Positions 30,652 to 42,938 of a stretch of 64,000 nt of DNA are shown here, piece by piece; within the stretch, counting starts at the first letter, position 1, and each line of letters begins with the position of its first letter. The translations under genes and the position numbers were made by a program. The notes under the pieces were generated by a model, which searched no databases, was not told the DNA's origin, and saw only the letters and a program-made list of their open reading frames with translations. The DNA is from Areca catechu (Eukaryota; Streptophyta; Magnoliopsida; Arecales; Arecaceae): contig CM038048.1 in the NCBI GenBank assembly GCA_021397845.1, positions 30,998,727 through 31,062,726 on the forward strand, written 5' to 3'.

Positions 30652-33096
30652 TGATAGGGATATGCCCTACAAGCCAATCTATGTTGTATCTCCCAAACCA
30701 TTGTAATTGACAATATTATAATAAAGGCATTATTTTTCATCATACGCTGTGTTTATTATTATATGATGAACCTCATAGATTAGGGCTATGATTTTAGGGT
30801 TATGATGAGATCATACCAGTGAGACCTAAAGTCTTAAAACCTTAATCTAAAATATTCTTAGTCAAAGGAACCTTGAGTAGGGGATCAGGGTTTTTTTTCG
30901 GTAAGACTAGCACATCCTATGTATACTGAATAGGGTGACTGCTCTCAAGTCACTTGTGTATGACACTAATACTAGGATGTGGGTGCTTATTAAAGAATGA
31001 GTTCACTGATATGATCCAACTTGAGAACATCTAATGGAGTCTTAGCTACATGTCAATAGAAGGTTCTCATAGTGGGAGTGGTACAAGTAATCCTTTGACC
31101 TGAGACTGCCATAAGTACCTTATGTACATGAACCCATGCTTTGGTTCAATTCTAATCATGACACTGAGTCATGCACAGGATTGATACGGGGAATGGTGAA
31201 TTGGATATGAAGGTAATGAGTAGGTCAACAAGGAATCGATCACTCTTAGTAAGAGGAGATTGCATCCAGCTAGTTATCAATCGGATGATGATTCAGGAAA
31301 TCTTTGATCAAAGTAAAGATATTAGAGATGATTTCTAATATCAAGATAATTGAATCATCAATATAAGATTGAGCTAGAAACGAATATAATATTGGAGTTG
31401 ACATATATATCCATATCCATAATTATATTCTGGGTACAGGCTGATCGAAGGATTTAATTGTACGGTAACTTTCTACTGAAGGGTATTTTTGGTTTTTCAC
31501 CAAAATTTCCATATCTTCCGGGTAGACATGACACGTTGCTAGACGTCAATCTTGTCTTGTGGGTTGATTAAATTGAATGATCACTTATTAGGAAGAGTCC
31601 TAATTGATCATAATTGGGTAAGCCTGGTTTGACCTAAATCGATTAAAAAGAGTTCTAATAAAATTGGGTCAACTTGTATTCGAACCCACTGCTGGATAGA
31701 TGTGGAACCCAATAGGTCACACACTTAAGAGAATTGATCAAGGGTTTAATTTTGTAATTAAATCATTTTGCATGATGACACTCTAGCAGGTGTTGCAAAT
31801 CCTAGCTTCTATTCGAATTAGATTCGAATTAGGGTTCTGGATTGGTTCAATTTGGGTTCTAATTGGATCTAATTAGACCCTAATTGAGATTATAAGGATT
31901 ATGGCTAACCCTATTGGCTAACCATGTATCTAGGCTAGCCCCCCACCCGCCCCTTTGCATTTTCACGCCAAAATGCCAAGAGTCCATGCGTTAATGGACT
32001 CTTGGCGCGCCATTTGGAAGAGTCCATGGCGCATGGACTCTTGGTGCGCTCCATAAAAAACTCCGGTGTTTTTTATATGGGGTGGCTTCTCTTATCTCCT
32101 TTAGCGCCTCAAATGTCCCCCCTTGGATTGGAATCCAAGGGTTGATGCTTTTTGAGAAAGGCAGGAAGCATTCGTTGCTTCCCTGTTGCGCGAAATAACA
32201 TCTCCTCAGATATTTAAAGTCGCGACTCCTTTCTTTTAAAAACATCGTGACTTTTCATTTAAGAAAAGCCATGGGATTTATCCGAAAGGCCGTGAGAAGA
32301 AAGGATGGGGCGTGAGAAAATAAGAAAGGGCATGAGAAGTTTTTCATGAAGAGTTGTGTGGGCGACTCTCTAAAATCTATTTAAGGGGTCAGGAAAAATC
32401 AGAACCAGGTAATCTGAATTTTTTTTTCTTCTGCCTCTCCAAAAGACTCTTTCTCTCTTTTCTTGTTCTTGCACTGTTTCCTTTACAGAGTACACCTCTG
32501 TCAAAACTCTGCTACTGAACAATAACAAGAGCGAAAGTCTCCGACGGTAAAGGAAAGAAGGAGTTCTAATTTTTATTCTTTCTTTCTTACATTAAGACAT
32601 TCTTGTCTTAGTTTCTCCTCCAATTTAAAACAAGCCTAAATCCCCTTAGGACAAGGTCTTATCTTCAAGACAAGAGTGTCTTAGAGGGTCAAGGTCTTAG
32701 TGGAAGGAGGAGAAGAGATAAAAGAAAGGAAGGCAACCTCTTGTGTGGAAGAATTCCAGCCATAATCCGAAGAATTGAGTTCTAGGAAGAAGAACTCAAT
32801 AGGAGGAACCATTGGACAAGAAGATAGTATTCTTGATCATTGCTCTGTGTGGATCACCATCGGAGGGCAGACACTTGGATGCCTGCTAAACTCAAATAGC
32901 CCGTTCATCTTCCAGATTAAATCTTCATCAATTTGGAATTAGCGGTTACAGGTTAGTGCTCTAATTCTAATTTGCATAAGAATGTTAGTCTTCATACATT
33001 TTAGTCTTATTAAGGAGTTCCTGGTTTAGGGTTTTGGTACATATTAATTTCAATTTTTGAAATTACCCTTCCGCTGTGTTGCACCAGAACCCTACA
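30652..33096 (+). repeat. Solo LTR F (Ty1/copia, E family), TSD TGTAA
   Basis: 2445 bp beginning TGATAGGGATATGCCC and ending CCCTACA, bounded by TGTAA at 30647-30651 and 33097-33101. No internal region is attached. It is similar, in opposite orientation, to the LTR of element E (for example 54030-54120 and 54440-54540). It interrupts the element C ORF; removing it and one duplication restores colinearity with element A. It most likely arose by recombination between two LTRs of a full copy. Confidence 0.92.
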
Positions 33097-33101
33097 TGTA
33101 A

Positions 33102-34522
33102 TGAATGAATGCAGTATGATTACCCCTATAAAATGCAAATGATTAGTAAAAGAAACATAAAAAAATTTAAGAAAAGGCAAAAAATATGAGGTGGATTCAG
33201 GGTTAATCCGATTGGGTGGAAAGTAAGAAAAGGGTTCGAGGTTAATTGGATAGACTAAAATGTAAGAAGGGGTGTCAGGAATTAATCCTAGACTAATGAG
33301 GTTTACCTTATGGGTTTGACATCTATTTAAAGGGTCTACATAATGGAAGAAAGGGTCATTGATTTCAGGAAAAAGATCAAGGGAGTCAAAGAGGTGACTT
33401 TATCTTGAGAACATTGATCTAAAGAGATTAAGTCCTTAATAAACTCTTCTGGTTCATAAATCAAAGGACATGGCTCTCTAATTGGGCTTTCTTCTAGTGG
33501 CTCCTCAGGTAAAACTCTAAAAGTGGGATTGGATACCTCATAGTCTTCTTCCTTTAAGGGTTCTTCCACTACAGGTTGGGTGTGGTTAAAGTTAGCTAAC
33601 TCTAGGGTGGCTTCTACCTGGGTTTCTACTGGATCAACTAACACTGGACTGGCTTCTACCTAGTTCAACCTATTGGTTAATTAGTCAAGCCTATTGGTTG
33701 CTTGGTTGTTGGTTTGGGTCATTTGGTTGGTTTGGGTGGTTGATTGGCTAAACTAACTTTGGGATTGGGTGATCATCTGGTCAAACTAGGCTTGGTTTTG
33801 GGTAATGGATTGGTCAAGCTTGAGGTTCATTTGGGTCAATTGTTCACTCATGGCCTTAAAAAAAGTTCCTAAATTGGACTCCATGGTTGAACTGGGTTGG
33901 TTACACTAGACTTTTGGTTCAACTAATTCTTGGTTGGTTTCTATCTGGGTTTGGTCATAATCAACTAATCTTGGATCTTCTATAGGGTACTCTTCTAGAT
34001 CTTCAATAGACTCATTATCTTCATACTCCTCTACCAGACTTGGGTCAGCCTCATATATTTCTTCTTCTATGTCATCTTGGTGAACTAATGGGGTGGTAAG
34101 AGGGGTTTGGCTAATGGAAAATTGATTAAAGTCTAGGCTGACAGGGGTGGGTAAACTAAGGGTTATGGGTTCATAGGTTATGGATTTAAAGGTTATGGGT
34201 TCAAATCTAGGGGTATCAATCCTATAGGGTTCAGGTTGATTAAGGGATAGTAGATTACTATTGGGTTCATATCTAGGAACTATGGGTCCTGGGGTTCAGC
34301 TCTATGGGTCTTGCCTAGGGTTCCTACTTGGTTGAATCTTTGGTTCATTTGGTCAAGCTTAGTATCGAATTGGTCAAACCTAATGCTTATCTGGGCTAAC
34401 TGATTTTGGGTCTGGGCTAACTAATTTTGAGTTTGGGTGTTGGACTGGTTTATTTGGGCAGTTAATTGGGTAACCATCTAATCATTTATAGCTTTTATGA
34501 AAGCCTCAAAATTGGGATCTAT
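33102..34522 (-). pseudogene. Element C ORF remnant, with two gag-start-like modules (minus strand)
   Basis: This is the relative of element A's 617-codon ORF. Starting at 34522 (ATA where ATG is expected), DPNFEAFIKAINDQ opens a Gln/Asn-rich coiled-coil ending GTLGKTHRAEP, matching A. Tyr/Pro repeats and an acidic part (YEADPSLVEEYE) follow. At 33884 a second module starts with MESNLGTFFKAMSEQ, then LVDPVETQVE and EPEEFIKDLISL, and finally HKVNLISLGLIPDTPS up to the solo LTR F insertion; the ORF continues at 30651 and below. Numerous stops break it. The double N-terminus suggests an internal duplication. Confidence 0.72.
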
Positions 34523-35660
34523 GGTTAGGTTTAGTTGGGGTTTAGACTTTTGATATTAGGTTCATAGTCTAGTGGTCATACAATCACTCTAACAATCAAG
34601 ATGAAATGATGCAGCCAAGCATGCAAAAGAAATGTTAGTAAAATCTAGGGTTTGCTAGACCTAGAGTCAAAACTGAATGGGTCAGCTCAACTTACACCTA
34701 ACCCAGTAGTTAATAGTTCCACTGGCCAGATAGGGGGTGGGAGTGTGGGAGGCCCCCCTGCTTTCACAGGGACCCAATTACAAACCACAGCACCACTTAG
34801 GTCATTTGACTTTGGACCCCCTTCCTTAGACACTAGCTTTCAATAATAGCTAAAGGATTAAATGCACTAGTTGGCCCACACAATTCTAACCCGACCTGTT
34901 GATGTCTCCTAGCCCTCTAGGGCAAATTAGGTCTAATTAATTTTAATTAGGTTTGGATTAGTATGATGATGGTTATTTTGGATCCAGGACAGGTGATGAA
35001 ATCCAGCCTTGATCTGAGATATTGAGTTGTCCTTAAGATTAGGTTAAAGATGATGGCAATCGATGATCCTGATGCAATCTAAAACAATCAAAAAAATAAA
35101 AATATTATATATATATATTATGAAATGAAAATTAGGTTTAAGTTGATTAGGTTAGCAATCAAATTAGGCTTGGGATTGGGGTGTGTGGAAGTTGATTAGG
35201 TTTGAGTTAGTCAAGTGCAAAATCAGCAGAAATCAAAGAATTAGAGTTTTGGTTGATGCAGAATTTGATATAGATCCTGGTGCAAAAAAAAATCAAAGAA
35301 ATTCTGGAACAGAGGAGGGACGGTGTTGATCATACCTACCAAATTTCATGCAGAAAGAAAATCATATGATGATAAAAATCCTAAGGTTTTTGACTGCTGC
35401 AGAAATTATCAGAATTCTATTAGGGTCTCTAATATTCCAAATTTTAATAATTTAGGATTTCTATAAAATTAATTAAAAATTTTATTAAAATAGAGGACAC
35501 AACAGAAAACAATTAAGTAAATTTCATAGAAAAATAAAATTCCTAGATGGTCAAAATCATATGCAAAACATATACTTAATGCGGTTGATAGGATGCAGAA
35601 ATTAGGGTTTTTGAATGCAAAGCAGAATAAAACTATCCTAAACCTGCTATGATACCAAAC
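34523..35660 (-). other. Element C leader and primer-binding site (minus strand)
   Basis: Primer site TGGTATCATAGCAGG is the reverse complement of 35643-35657, three bases inside the LTR end. The remaining AT-rich leader resembles that of element A around 900-1850, including a segment near 34900 matching A 1480-1540. No gene is seen. Confidence 0.75.
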
Positions 35661-37227
35661 TGATGCAGGATGACTCTAAGATTGCTATACATATAGAAAA
35701 AATAGTAAAATAATTTTTTTATGATTTTTATAATTTTGGTTTGAGGCTAAATTCCCAAACTAAAGTAAAGACAAGCAAATAAGATAGCAATGCATAGAAT
35801 CATCATGATCGCAAAGAACTTATGCAAGATAATAAGTAGCCAGGACTCGAGAGTTGAGAAACTCCTGGTTTAGTATAGCTTATCTTCATCAAAATAGATT
35901 TTAAGAGAAGAGAAGGTTTCTTACCAGACAGAGATTGAAAACTTTGTAGTGGAAAGGATCACTCACACTCTGATTGGAGCCTGGATGAAGAAGCTTCAGT
36001 TCCTTGAATCATATGGCTGATCTGGACCCGATCTGAAGGCTAGGAAAGCCTCCTATGGGGAGGTGAAAACACCTTGAGAATCCTGCAAGCATCAAGGGTC
36101 AATCAAAATAACAATTAAATAAAGAAAATAAAACTAGGGTTTAGAATTGAGAGAAACTAGGTTTAGGTGTGGATGTCCTGAGGAAGAAGCAGTTGCTTGA
36201 CTGGGGCAGCAACTAGGGCATCTTCCTCTGAGTGTGGCTGATCTCCAAGGACACATATGGAAGCTACGATAGGAGGAATTTAGCTAGGATACACAAGGAG
36301 ACCACTCAAAGTAAAGAACCAAAACCAAAAACACCAACACAAGGCAATGACTCAAAATTTCAGCAAGTTGTATTCATAAGAAAGAGATGATTATAAGAGG
36401 GGGAGAGGTGGGATAGTTATAGAGTCCCCATGCCCTCTCTAACCATGGTTACACTTAGGTTATAAGTCCTCTTCCTAGATAGACTACAAGTCCTTTCCTA
36501 GCTAGGTTAGAATTACAAGGCTTAAAAGAACTAGGAATCCTAACTAGGTTAGGCTAGTCTTCTCCTTCTCACTTAAGAACACCTCCCTTTGAGCTTGGAC
36601 TTGGTCAACCCTCCAAGGATGTCTAGGAGGGCATGTTGGGCTTCTAGGGGAAGCAAGGGGCTAGCCCAAAGGAGCTTGGGTGCATGGGCTTGGGCCTCTG
36701 GAAGCTGGGGTGGCCTGGTAGCCTGGTAGCAGGAATATTCTATGGAATCTTGCTTTCTAAGGGCTTGGGCTTGGCACCTGGGCTTGATTTGTTTGGGCTG
36801 GGATGCAGGTGGACCTCTAGAATCATGAATGCCTTGTTTTAGGAATATGCTCTGGCATCTGGGGAGGAATCTGGGCATTTGGAGGACATCTGAAAAGAAT
36901 CAGGATTTCTGGAAGCATCTTGGATCCTGGGTTGTCACACAAAATCTAATGGATTGATGTAGTGGCCTCTGACTCCTAGATGTGGCCTAGTGGAACTCCA
37001 AAATAGGGTAAATTCTTCAACTGCACAAAAATTGGGCTCATACTAGACTCATAATTGATGTACGGACTCAAAACTAGACTAAAGTTGAGGGTTGAGACAA
37101 ATCAACTAACCTCAACTTATTACAGGACTCAATCTTAATTGATTACAAAATTTTAAAAATTTTGACACATGACTAGGTAAACTAAATGGGATCCAGTGAT
37201 CTGTGTCTGATCCTGGTGTCCCCACCA
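35661..37227 (-). repeat. Element C 5' LTR (minus strand)
   Basis: 1567 bp; on the minus strand it starts TGGTGGGGACACC (at 37227) and ends CTGCATCA (at 35661). It matches the plus-oriented, interrupted copy at 5915-6673 plus 12885-13408, and shares its middle (36580-36900) with element A LTRs. The 3' partner LTR of this element is not present. Confidence 0.9.
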
Positions 37228-39041
37228 CTCTTGAATCACCAACTGAAGAGGTGGACGAAGCTCTACCAGCCACACAATCGTCTGGCCTCCACGGGTGGTT
37301 CACACCGGGGATTTGCTTGACCAGCACTTTTCGAAGTGAAAACTCCGAAAACTCCTTGGTAGCCGATTTTTTTTCCTTGAATGTCGAGACTCCTCACGGC
37401 ATCGAAGAACACAATGGAGGTGGGAAAACACTCTAGAAGCAATCCTTCCCAGACTCTCTTTCCCAGCCTAGAGCACTAGGCAATTGCACACCCAATACCC
37501 TTAGATCTCTCCTCCCAACTTTTGGTAGAAAATCACTCTAGCTTTTTCTCCTTTTTCTCTCAATTTTTGCAAAGCTTTTCAATCAAAAACCTTTCATTTC
37601 TTCTCTTCTTCCATGTCCTAAACAGTCCCTATCTTATAGGAGAGAGTGAGGAAGGTTGGTGAGAGTTATGGAGAGAATTAGTGGGGAGGGAGTTAAAGAC
37701 ATCAATTATCCAACCATTAATTTCAAATATCATGTTAAATTCAAAATTTAAATTGATAATTCAAAATTAAATGATGTTTGAGTTTAAAATCCAATTTCAA
37801 ACTTAGATGGATAAGGTGCACCAATTTTGGTTCAACCCGAGTTGACCCAAATCTAGTCCGAATCAAATCCAATTCGATTCGAGCTAGTAAATTTGCAACT
37901 CAATCAAATTGAGTTTAGAAGCAATCATATTGCACATTAGATCTCCAAGACATCATTAACAATTGACAAGAATAATTTCACAACTTTTGTGAAGCCAAGT
38001 GTCGACTCATGAGATAAGTCCATGTGTCGACACATTGAAATGTCGACACATAGGTAAAATTTTATCTTATAAAATTTTGACCCCTAGATGATTCCCAATC
38101 ATCAATCAGCTATTAGGTTAAGTAGTATCCCTATGTGGTGTGACCCCATAGGGTTGAACACTAAGCCGGTAGCACTGGAACAATTCCAGTACCAATCGAA
38201 GTCACCATCTAGCAATGACACCCGACATCCGGATAGGTCGAAGTTGCAGAGCAACCATCAAAAACCTCTGGCATACGGTTACTATATAATTTATCCCTTT
38301 GACCACTTAATGCTTTGGATGACTTAGGGTTAGACTGCCAACCCTAGAATAGCTCATCCAAATATATGTCTCAATTTTGCAAGTTCAGTGACTCTTCACC
38401 AGAACTACCCTGGCCAAGGTTTTGCTATATTGAGATATCAATGAGTCATTCACTCCAATTAATTCAGAGAGTTCAATCCCATCTTGATCCTACCATTGCT
38501 CCAAAAGTACTTTACTGCACCCAGCATCCTTTCAAGATCGAATTAGAAATTCGGGGAGTCCGGTGCCAAAGTACAGTGAGTTGCTTATAAGTTATAGTGG
38601 TGATCTCAGGTCTGAGAGATACATATATCCAAATCCCTTAGCGAACAACCCTTAGACAGAAAAGGGAGTTCCGTTAAGTGGGTCACGTTCAGTGAAATGT
38701 CATACACTCTACAAGTATGTCATACCAATATCTGCTCATTCCTTGGTTAAGAGGATAACCAACCTATATGACATACAATGATCTATACTTGACACATAGT
38801 CATCCTATAACAATGCATCATTCAATCGTGAATAATTTAAGAACTACTCGATATATCCTCTCTATATCAAGTATAAGAAAGTTCTAAGGACTTCATCACA
38901 CAAGAGTTTATATTAAGAAAAATGCTCTTGTGATGAATTGCCAACAGATAACTTTTATTTATATCAAAATTCATATCCAATATACAAATAGCACAACCAT
39001 CTACAGCCTAGACGATTGGCTTTGGAATGCAATTTCCAACA
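37228..39041 (-). repeat. Truncated copia-type LTR G (minus strand)
   Basis: On the minus strand it starts TGTTGGAAATTGCATTCC at 39041, directly next to unrelated sequence, and runs about 1.8 kb to the element C boundary without a recognisable CA end. Its composition and length fit a Ty1/copia LTR. No internal region accompanies it. Three GTCGAC palindromes lie at about 38000-38055. It is probably a solo or partial LTR cut by element C. Confidence 0.65.
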
Positions 39042-39977
39042 TGAACACCATCTTCCAACCGCAAGACCACCAGGAGAAAAGTGGCCGGCAGCTGGTGGAC
39101 ATCCTCACCGGGGTGTTCCCCCAACTTCTATCGATAAGCCACTTTCTTGGTTACTTCATTCTTCTTTTCTACCCATGTAGATGTTAACTAACTTCCTTTG
39201 CGCGATTGTTGCAGGTGGTCACCGATAATTTGCTCATCCAAGATTCTTGCCTGGGGCTAATGAGGCAGGACTACCACCTCCGCAAGGAGAGGGATGCCGT
39301 CGATGCTGAGGCCTGAACTCAAACGGCCCAGGTGCAAGAGCTGGAGGGTTAAGTAGAGGCCCTCTAGGTCGAACTGGCCAGCTCCCAATCGAAAGTGACA
39401 GAGCTAGAGAAGAAGTCTGCCGAGCTTGACGGGGCTCTGAAGGTGAAGATGGGGGAGAGCATTTGCCTAATAGAGAGGGAGGTCAGCTCTACAGTAAAGG
39501 TAGCCCGCCTGGAGGGAAGGGCACTGACCCTCTAGGTTCAAGTCGAGGAGGAGGTGGCCCAGACTGCGGTGGCCTTGAAGAAGGCCATGGTGGCTATGGC
39601 ACTAATGGAGGCGATGAAGAAGGAAGCTCCCAAAGCCATCCCATGGTTCAAGGCATTCGAGGCCTTCTAGGATGAGGTCGCCAAGGTAGTCTTGGACTCC
39701 TATCAAAAGGGGTTCGATGACATCCGGGGTAAAGCTAGCCAGCTCTTCAGACTGAAGGGACTAGACAACATCCAACCCACTTTGCCTGGCCTTGCTGGGG
39801 TGCCTAGAATGCCCATTGCCGAGGTCAAGTCAGAGCCAAAGCCAGAGTCCAGAGAGAAGGCCAAGGCTAGAGTCACTGCCACCCGAGATGCCGCTCCATC
39901 TATACCATGCCAATATCGAGGGGAGTAGCTCGTCAGCTAGGAAAGGAGCCGGCAACCTCAGTGTAGTTAGGGTTTTT
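39042..39977 (+). pseudogene. Decayed coiled-coil ORF, possibly of 'putative gypsy type transposon' kind
   Basis: The sequence is visibly more GC-rich than its surroundings. A candidate 3' splice site (TTGCGCGATTGTTGCAG) ends at 39214. From 39215 one frame reads VVTDNLLIQDS, then a Glu/Lys/Ala heptad-like region with several in-frame stops, then DEVAKVVLDSYQKGFDDIRGKASQLF and a stop at 39926-39928. Coiled-coil plus a C-terminal SYQKGFDD-type segment resembles proteins annotated in monocots as putative gypsy-type transposon (Transposase_28-like), but this is from memory and the match is not certain. An upstream exon (QDHQEKSGRQLVDILTGVFPQ) is in the same frame. With five or more stops it is not functional. 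Confidence 0.55.
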
Positions 39978-40378
39978 TGATGGGGGGATGAAAATGGTGA
40001 AGTGGATGAATGATGATGTGATCTACGTGATTAGCTAATCCAAATGATCAATTGAGCACAAATATAGACTGAATTCATGCATGGAAGGGGCAAAGAACAC
40101 CAAGCAGGGAACTGAAGAGTAGAAATCTAAACACCCTCATGCAAATAACTTTCAAAGTAACAAAGATAGGATCTAAAAGGCTAGGAAACCTTCCAACTAG
40201 GTCAAGACACATTTAAAACCTCAGATCCAAAGGATCAAGAGGGTTCTTCTTACCAACAATGAAGAAAGAGTATATGGTGGAAGGGATGCACATAACACTT
40301 AGAGAATTGAGGGCTAATTGACAAAATCAACACTCCCTACTTGAGAACTCACCTTGGCACTTGATCCTTGATGTGAAG
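39978..40378 (-). repeat. Solo LTR H, part 1 (minus strand, interrupted by D3)
   Basis: It begins TGATGGGGGGATG (LTR end read on the minus strand) after a T run, and stops at the D3 insertion site TGAAG (40374-40378). It continues at 50522. No primer site is attached, so it is a solo LTR. Its ends resemble those of the element B LTR. Confidence 0.7.
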
Positions 40379-41816
40379 TGTTGGCTTTGGCTCCTTAGTT
40401 TTGATGATTAACAAAAGGTTGAGTATATGTTTGGACTAATGTTTCATTTCAAGATAAAGTTTCAGGCCTTAGGTTATTCAAAAAGAGTATCAAGAGTACA
40501 ATGATGAAACCAAGCTTGCTTGATTTGGGAAAGAGCTCTTCTACCTTAAACAAGATCAAATTTCTCATATTGGACCTTCATATTAAGAAGTAATTAACAA
40601 AAGAAACAAAGGCCTAGAGAAACTCAAGCATGGCATGCACCTCTCTAGAGTTTCAGAAAATTTCAGACCAGAGCTCGACCTCCAGAGGTCGACACCTTGC
40701 CAAAGGTCGACCACCAGAGGTCGACTCATGAAGAAAAGAAAAGTTCAGCAAGGCCAACATGGCAAAATTTCAGTGGCACGCTTCAAAGGTCACCACCTGA
40801 GGTCGACACCTGTCCAGAGGTCGACACCAGAGGTCGACTCATCGCCTGAGAATTCAAACTGGGCAGAACTATGATTTTCTGGATTTTTGCCTAAGATAAA
40901 CTGGAGGTCGACTCATGAGGTCGACACTTGACCCAGAGGTCGACTCATGAGGTCGACACTTGAGGTCGACTCATGGCATAACGGCTAGTTTTTCTGAACT
41001 TTTGATTTGATTTCTAACGGCCATATTTTTGATTCTAACGATCTTGTGGAGTTGTTTCAGCTTGAATGAAGTATTTAACCTCCACCTAACTTCAAAAAAG
41101 TGAAGGAGACAAAGTAAAAAAGAAGAGAGTAAAAGTACAAAGCTTTCAATCAATCCTAAGCCAAAAAGAGAGAAAATCCAAGAGATTCCTTAGCCAAAAG
41201 CTTTCCATTTTTGAGGAATCCAGCTTTCAAGTCTTTAGTATTTAGTGAGGTCCAAGATTCCAAGAGGAAGACTTGAAGAGTCTCCAACTAGAGCTACATC
41301 GAATTATTTTTTGCTCAAAAAGGAGTTTGTCTTATTTTTATTCATTGTATTCATACTCTATTTGTGCTAGCCTAGTTTCAAGGGAATTTGAAACTAGTGT
41401 GAGGTTTGTTGGTGAGCCAATTGATAAAACCAACTAGGGTTGCTTGTAAGCCCGAAGCCAAAACAAGTGTGTAAGGTTTGTTGGTGAGCCTAGGTAACAA
41501 AACCAACTTAGGTTTTGACTTGTGAGCCTTGTAAAACAAGTCGGCTGTAATCTAGAGAAGATTATAGTGGAAATTTCCAAGTGGAGCTTGGAGAGTGGAT
41601 GTAGGTGCTAGGTGCATCCAACCACTATACATTTTGTGTGTTTGCATTGCTTTACTCTCTATTGCTCTTTAATTATTGTTATCTTTCATTACTTTCGTTG
41701 CACAATTACTTGAGCACTATCACTCTTCACAGTTGAAATTGATAGCACATATATTGCTTTATTTTTTAAAAAAGACCCAATTCACCCCCCCTCTTGGGCA
41801 CCATATCTGGGCAACA
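40379..41816 (+). repeat. Element D3 5' LTR
   Basis: 1438 bp, TGTTGGCTTTGGC...GGGCAACA, preceded by TGAAG. It differs from the 3' LTR by roughly forty substitutions on visual count, so D3 is clearly older than the D1/D2 pair. It carries the GTCGAC cluster at about 40690-40975 and TATTTAAC near 41069. Confidence 0.95.
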
Positions 41817-41818
41817 AG

Positions 41819-41833
41819 TGGTATCAGAGTGCC
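41819..41833 (+). other. D3 primer-binding site
   Basis: TGGTATCAGAGTGCC two bases after the LTR; complementary to initiator tRNA-Met with one change. Confidence 0.8.
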
Positions 41834-41873
41834 AGTACTCTCTTGTAGGTCCAACGATCTTGAGTGAAAGATC

Positions 41874-42938
41874 ATGGCCGCCCCAATTGGAATGGGTGTA
41901 GTTGAAGGTCAAGCATCAAATCACCCTCCTTTCTTTAATGGCACAAACTACACATATTGGAAAACTCGTATGCGCATTTATTTACAAGCTGTAGATTATA
42001 ATATATGGAGAGTAATTACTAAAGGGCCTCATCAGCCCACTCACTTGGTTAATGGCATTATCATCCCAAAATCTGAAGAAGAATGGGATGACAATGACAT
42101 CAAACAAGCTAAGTTAAATACAAAGGCGATGAATTTGTTATTCTGTGCACTTGACCCAAGTGAATTTAACAGAATATCAAATTGTATTTCCGCCAAAGAA
42201 ATTTGGGATACACTTGAAGTTACCCATGAGGGTACACACCAAGTGAAGACCACAAAGGTGAACATGCTCATTCATACATATGAGATGTTCAGGATGGAGC
42301 CAACTGAAAGTATTAGTGAGATGTATACTAGATTTACCAATATAGTAAATGGTATGAGGAGTTTGGGAAAGATTATATCTAATGGTAAACTTGTTAACAA
42401 ACTTCTCAGGTCTCTTCCGGCTTCATGGGATGCGAAAGTAACGGCCATAGAAGAAGCCTAGGATGTCAATACTCTACCTCTTGAGCAGCTTCTTAGATCA
42501 CTGATGACTTATGAGCTTTCACTAAAACAGAAGACAGTGGACAATGACAAGAAAAAGAAAGCCATAGCCTTCAAGTCCACTACAAAGGAAGAGTAAAGTG
42601 ATAAATCAGAAGAAGAAGCTGATGATGATGAGACAGCCCTCATTACAAGAAAATTCAGAAGATTCATGAGAAAGAAGAAGGGCTTCTACAAGAAAAGGCC
42701 ACAAAAAGGTGATTACAATAAAGATAAAGAGAAAGAAAAAGAAAGTGATCCACCCATCTGCTTCGAGTGAAAGAAGCCTGGACATTATAAAATGGATTGC
42801 CCTTTGCTTAAAAAGAGTCGAAGGATGTTGAGAAAGAAAGCCATGATGGCTACCTGGAGTGAGAGTGAGGACTCCAGCAGTGATGAAGAGCAGCAGGAAG
42901 TCGCCAACCTGTGTTTCATGGCCAATGAAGATGATGAG
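41874..42938 (+). pseudogene. gag: D3 Gag N-terminal part, fused directly to pol
   Basis: Aligns with D1 Gag residues 1-355 and then joins pol with no coiled-coil, second zinc knuckle or Gag stop. The join GATGATGAG|GTATGTCTTGCA corresponds exactly to the D1 donor and acceptor. Three nonsense codons (TAG 42460-42462, TAA near 42594, TGA replacing a Cys codon of the first knuckle near 42769) show later decay. The frame runs unbroken across the join (PANEDDEV-CLATKNK region). Confidence 0.9.

Noticed and set aside
34652..34846. Plus-strand 64-codon ORF in element C leader
   Set aside because: It lies in the antisense of a retroelement leader, with no homologue in elements A or B and no domain.
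37228..39041. Possible host gene in the region with several short plus-strand ORFs
   Set aside because: On the minus strand the whole segment has the shape of a copia LTR (TGTTGG start, long non-coding body), and the ORFs lack family features.
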